Shown here: positions 62,008-64,000 of the stretch, in pieces | Layout of the letters: each line of letters opens with the position of its first letter | Numbering within the stretch: the stretch's first letter is position 1 | Assembly: GCF_030581075.1 (NCBI RefSeq) | Contig: NZ_JAUQSW010000001.1 | Coordinates: forward strand, 558,001-622,000 | Length of the DNA stretch: 64,000 bases | Source: Hymenobacter cheonanensis | Lineage (GTDB): Bacteria > Bacteroidota > Bacteroidia > Cytophagales > Hymenobacteraceae | Reading direction: 5' to 3' | Program-made: the position numbers and the translations under genes | The notes under the pieces: generated by a model | Database searches by the model: none | What the model was told of the DNA's origin: nothing | What the model saw: the letters and a program-made list of their open reading frames with translations, nothing else

Positions 62008-62274
62008 TTGCTGCGTGGGGGCTATTTTAACTATGAATCGCGCTTTATTGCCTCGCTGCCACTGCCCGCGATCAATCTACAACACGACAAGGTCGTTTTG
62101 CTGGTCGAGCAGCTTACAACGGGCTATGCGGCCTTGCCTGGCCTCACCCTCCCTACCGCACGAGAGCAGGCGCAGGCGCACCTGCGGCAGCTGGAGCGTC
62201 GTCTTGACGCGCTGGTGTATATGCTCTATGGTTTGACGGAAGCCGAGATTGCGCACATCTCGGCGCTGGGGTAG
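62008..62274 (+). pseudogene. C-terminal fragment of a type II restriction-modification enzyme
   Basis: The frame reads YFNYESRFIASLPLPAINL, HDKVVLLVEQLTTGY and then LERRLDALVYMLYGLTEAEIAHI. This ends like Eco57I/TaqI-type fused restriction-methyltransferases, whose specificity domain closes with such a helix and LDALVYELYGLTEEE. The rest of the gene is absent upstream. It is a remnant; any product from the 88-codon frame would be non-functional as an enzyme. Confidence 0.65.
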
Positions 62275-62491
62275 GATGTGCGTGCCTACTGAGCTGGACG
62301 AGTAAAAACAGCCAAGACGAAGTCTTATCTTCCACTGCTCATGCCCAACAAAAGCAAGCCGAGCGGCTCGCCGCTAACCCGCCAGAGTGGGTTAGGTGTC
62401 CCTGCCCACTCGTCCAGCACACCGCAGGGAGTCGCTTACACCTATATTGCTAAGCTAACGCATCCTTCCGCCGCCTGTTTTTTGTCTTCCT

Positions 62492-63160
62492 ATGGCCCCT
62501 ACCCGCTACCTCGCCCCCTTGCTGCTCGTGGCGAGCCTCGCCCCCACCGCGCACGCGCAAGATCTCACCCGCTACGCCCCCAGCGTCGCCCAGCCCAAGC
62601 CCACCCGCCTAGCCTACGTACGCGCCAGTTTGGGCACGACCTATACGCTGGGCTACGACTACCGCGTGGCCCGGTTGGGACTGGAATACGCGCCGATGCT
62701 TACTAAACACTTCGGACTAGCCGGGCGCTTAGTCGGGGTGGCAGGACAGCCCACGGCCGCGACGCCCCTGTACGGCCCCTGGATTGAGGCGGTGCCTAAC
62801 CAGAACTACCGCGCCGGCTTTGTGGAAGTCGAGGGGCTCTACTACCCCTTGGGCACGGCCCACCGCGTGCGCTTTGCCGTGGGCTTGGGGGGCTTTACCG
62901 GCTATTACAACCTGAATACGATTAGCTCGGCGAACGTTATCAGTGGACAGGTGCAGGCCTATGAGCTCGCGGCGCGGCAGGGCGCGGCGACGGGCTACCT
63001 GGGCTCACTCAATGTAGAAATTGCCCTGGGGAAAGAGCGCCGGTGGCTGCTGGGCGTCAAGGCCACGCGCCAACAAGGGCAGGGGGCTAGCCTTACCAAC
63101 TTGCGCCGCGGCATTACCAACTTACCCGGGCAAAGCCTGACGCTGGCCCGCCAACTGTAG
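62492..63160 (+). CDS. Exported beta-barrel-like protein
   Basis: A 222-residue protein with a signal peptide (PLLLVASLAPTAHAQ). The mature part alternates as an eight-stranded outer-membrane barrel: YVRASLGTTYTLGYDYRV, FGLAGRLVGVAGQP, AGFVEVEGLYYPLG, VRFAVGLGGFTGYYN. It lies 8 bases before a lipoprotein gene, mirroring the pair at 50.6-51.9 kb. No exact family was recognised. Confidence 0.75.
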   Translation: MAPTRYLAPLLLVASLAPTAHAQDLTRYAPSVAQPKPTRLAYVRASLGTTYTLGYDYRVARLGLEYAPMLTKHFGLAGRLVGVAGQPTAATPLYGPWIEAVPNQNYRAGFVEVEGLYYPLGTAHRVRFAVGLGGFTGYYNLNTISSANVISGQVQAYELAARQGAATGYLGSLNVEIALGKERRWLLGVKATRQQGQGASLTNLRRGITNLPGQSLTLARQL

Positions 63161-63168
63161 CCCGGTCT

Positions 63169-63645
63169 ATGATGCTACGCCTACTCTCGCCATCTGTGCT
63201 GACCGCGCTACTGCTCGTGAGCGCCCTCGGCTGCACCAAAAAAGACGACCCAGCCCCCACCCCCGCCGTCGGCACGGGCAGCTACAAGGTTACCCGCGAT
63301 GCAATTTCTGGCCAAGCCAGGGCCTTTCTGTCAGCCAATGTGAACAGTACCAAGGTGGATGTACTCAGTATATCCCTGACCGACACGCCGACGCTCCAAA
63401 GTAACACCCGCACCGTGAACGTTTTCTTCCAAAAGCCTACTGGCCAGCCCAGCACTGCCTACCAGCTCACGGAAATAGTTTACTATCCCAACAATACCAA
63501 TCCGCTGGACATGCTCACTTTCGCTAGTAGCACGGCCACCCTTAAGGAAACGAGCAGCGGCGTTTTTTCAGGTACCTTCTCGGGCACCACCGCGTCGAGC
63601 ATCGTGCTCAGCGAGGGCATTTTCACGGATGCGCGGCTGAATTAG
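63169..63645 (+). CDS. Lipoprotein, paralogue of 51435-51896
   Basis: A 158-residue lipoprotein with lipobox ALGC (Cys22) and a short charged linker (TKKDDPAPTP). The body has QPSTAYQL and the C-terminal GVFSGTFSG ... EGIFTDARLN shared with the lipoprotein at 51435-51896. It starts 8 bases after the barrel-like gene, so both are cotranscribed. A second ATG at 63172 could be used. Confidence 0.78.
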   Translation: MMLRLLSPSVLTALLLVSALGCTKKDDPAPTPAVGTGSYKVTRDAISGQARAFLSANVNSTKVDVLSISLTDTPTLQSNTRTVNVFFQKPTGQPSTAYQLTEIVYYPNNTNPLDMLTFASSTATLKETSSGVFSGTFSGTTASSIVLSEGIFTDARLN

Positions 63646-63876
63646 CCGTGGTTTACCCCCTTGCCGCGGGCTACCTCCTCTTCTTATGCTGGTCCTGCGG
63701 CGAGGTGGGGGTAAGCGGCTTAATTGCTTATACTTGAAAAACAGGTATTTATACGCTGGCGCTGGATAATACAGGCGTGTACGTTTGCCCAAGAGAGGTC
63801 AGTGGCAGGAAGGAGAATAAGCATGTTGCTTATGCAACACTGAAGTAGCCGCTTCATAGCCTCTTCACCTATTTTT

Positions 63877-64000
63877 ATGAAGATCCTTTTCTGCCTCCTA
63901 CTCCTTTTAAGCTGCGCTCTATGCGGCACGCACGTACAGGCGCAGGTATCCAAAAACGCGGCAGCTGGGCAAGCTAGACGCTATGCCCAGGACAGCGCCA
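63877..64000 (+). CDS. Exported protein, partial (cut by window edge)
   Basis: An ATG at 63877 opens a signal peptide (MKILFCLLLLLSCALCG, cleavage after VQAQ) and the frame stays open to the edge (41 codons). The mature part begins VSKNAAAGQARRYAQ. No family can be assigned from so little sequence. Confidence 0.6.
   Translation, partial: MKILFCLLLLLSCALCGTHVQAQVSKNAAAGQARRYAQDSA

Noticed and set aside
62341..62706. 121-codon frame overlapping the barrel-like gene
   Set aside because: Wrong frame relative to the signal-peptide-bearing gene at 62492; composition of a shadow.
63731..63756. TACTTGAAAAACAGGTATTTATA resembles the tRNA terminator stem at 38141-38163 and A/T motifs at 23200 and 24303
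   Set aside because: Pairing is imperfect and the 38 kb copy is explained as a tRNA terminator; the likeness may be chance in A/T-rich spacers.
1..64000. CRISPR array
   Set aside because: No series of evenly spaced direct repeats was found; the only tandem repeats are coding repeats at 26.9-27.2 kb.

Overview
The window looks like the chromosome of a Bacteroidota bacterium of the Hymenobacter type. Most of it is very GC-rich with high-GC codon use. Several secreted proteins end in type IX secretion (T9SS) sorting domains, genes lack Shine-Dalgarno sequences, and a TAnnTTTG-type promoter element can be seen. The genus is inferred from these traits and not proven. Three stretches are clearly lower in GC: about 1-2040, 38.1-43.1 kb and 52.4-60.6 kb. 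These look acquired.

Layout. 1-2027 (minus, cut by the window edge) is a P-loop NTPase with a C-terminal HEPN-type RNLEAH motif, which resembles defence or conflict genes. 2.2-20.1 kb is housekeeping and metabolic sequence: AraC regulator plus SDR oxidoreductase, small secreted proteins, pirin, NmrA-like protein, ElaA-type acetyltransferase, SelO, amidohydrolase, sorbosone-dehydrogenase-like lipoprotein, a T9SS esterase, penicillin acylase, guanine-deaminase-like enzyme, DUF2490 and Dabb proteins. 20.2-22.8 kb is a pyrB-pyrC operon behind a leader that carries a short ORF, U-rich tracts and a terminator, which suggests attenuation.

24.3-31.1 kb is the most striking locus. A sedolisin (S53) protease is followed by a 426-residue protein that has 31 Cys, no Lys and almost no charge, and contains repeated Ser/Thr/Pro/Cys units. 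Next come an APH-like kinase, a HopA1-like protein and a LanC-like cyclase, packed as an operon. The last three match the kinase/lyase/cyclase logic of class V lanthipeptide synthesis, so the Cys-rich protein is a candidate multi-core substrate of unusual size. A histidine kinase and a NarL-type response regulator follow (31.4-34.1 kb). Three copies of a 7-2-7 inverted heptamer (TACCYAM type), each directly followed by TTGC, lie upstream of the kinase gene, upstream of a 30-codon ORF, and upstream of a secreted cysteine-protease-like protein. They define a small predicted regulon.

38.1-46.1 kb begins with a tRNA 3'-end fragment and its terminator (probable attL), then a tyrosine recombinase, an unknown protein, an excisionase-like HTH protein, a replication HTH protein overlapping a DnaB helicase, two unknown genes, and an XRE/AbiEi-like pair without a visible toxin. 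No matching right end or intact tRNA is present. The element may extend past the window.

46.9-64 kb holds a large NHL-repeat T9SS protein, outer-membrane barrels, a pair of related lipoproteins (51.4 and 63.2 kb), and decayed fragments (ion channel, T9SS protein, restriction-modification C-terminus). It also holds a second peptide system on the minus strand: glycosyltransferase-like protein, VKOR/thioredoxin fusion, a GG-leader peptide with a six-Cys core, a C39 peptidase ABC exporter and an HlyD adaptor. A TlpA-like thiol protein lies nearby. No rRNA, intact tRNA or CRISPR array was seen.
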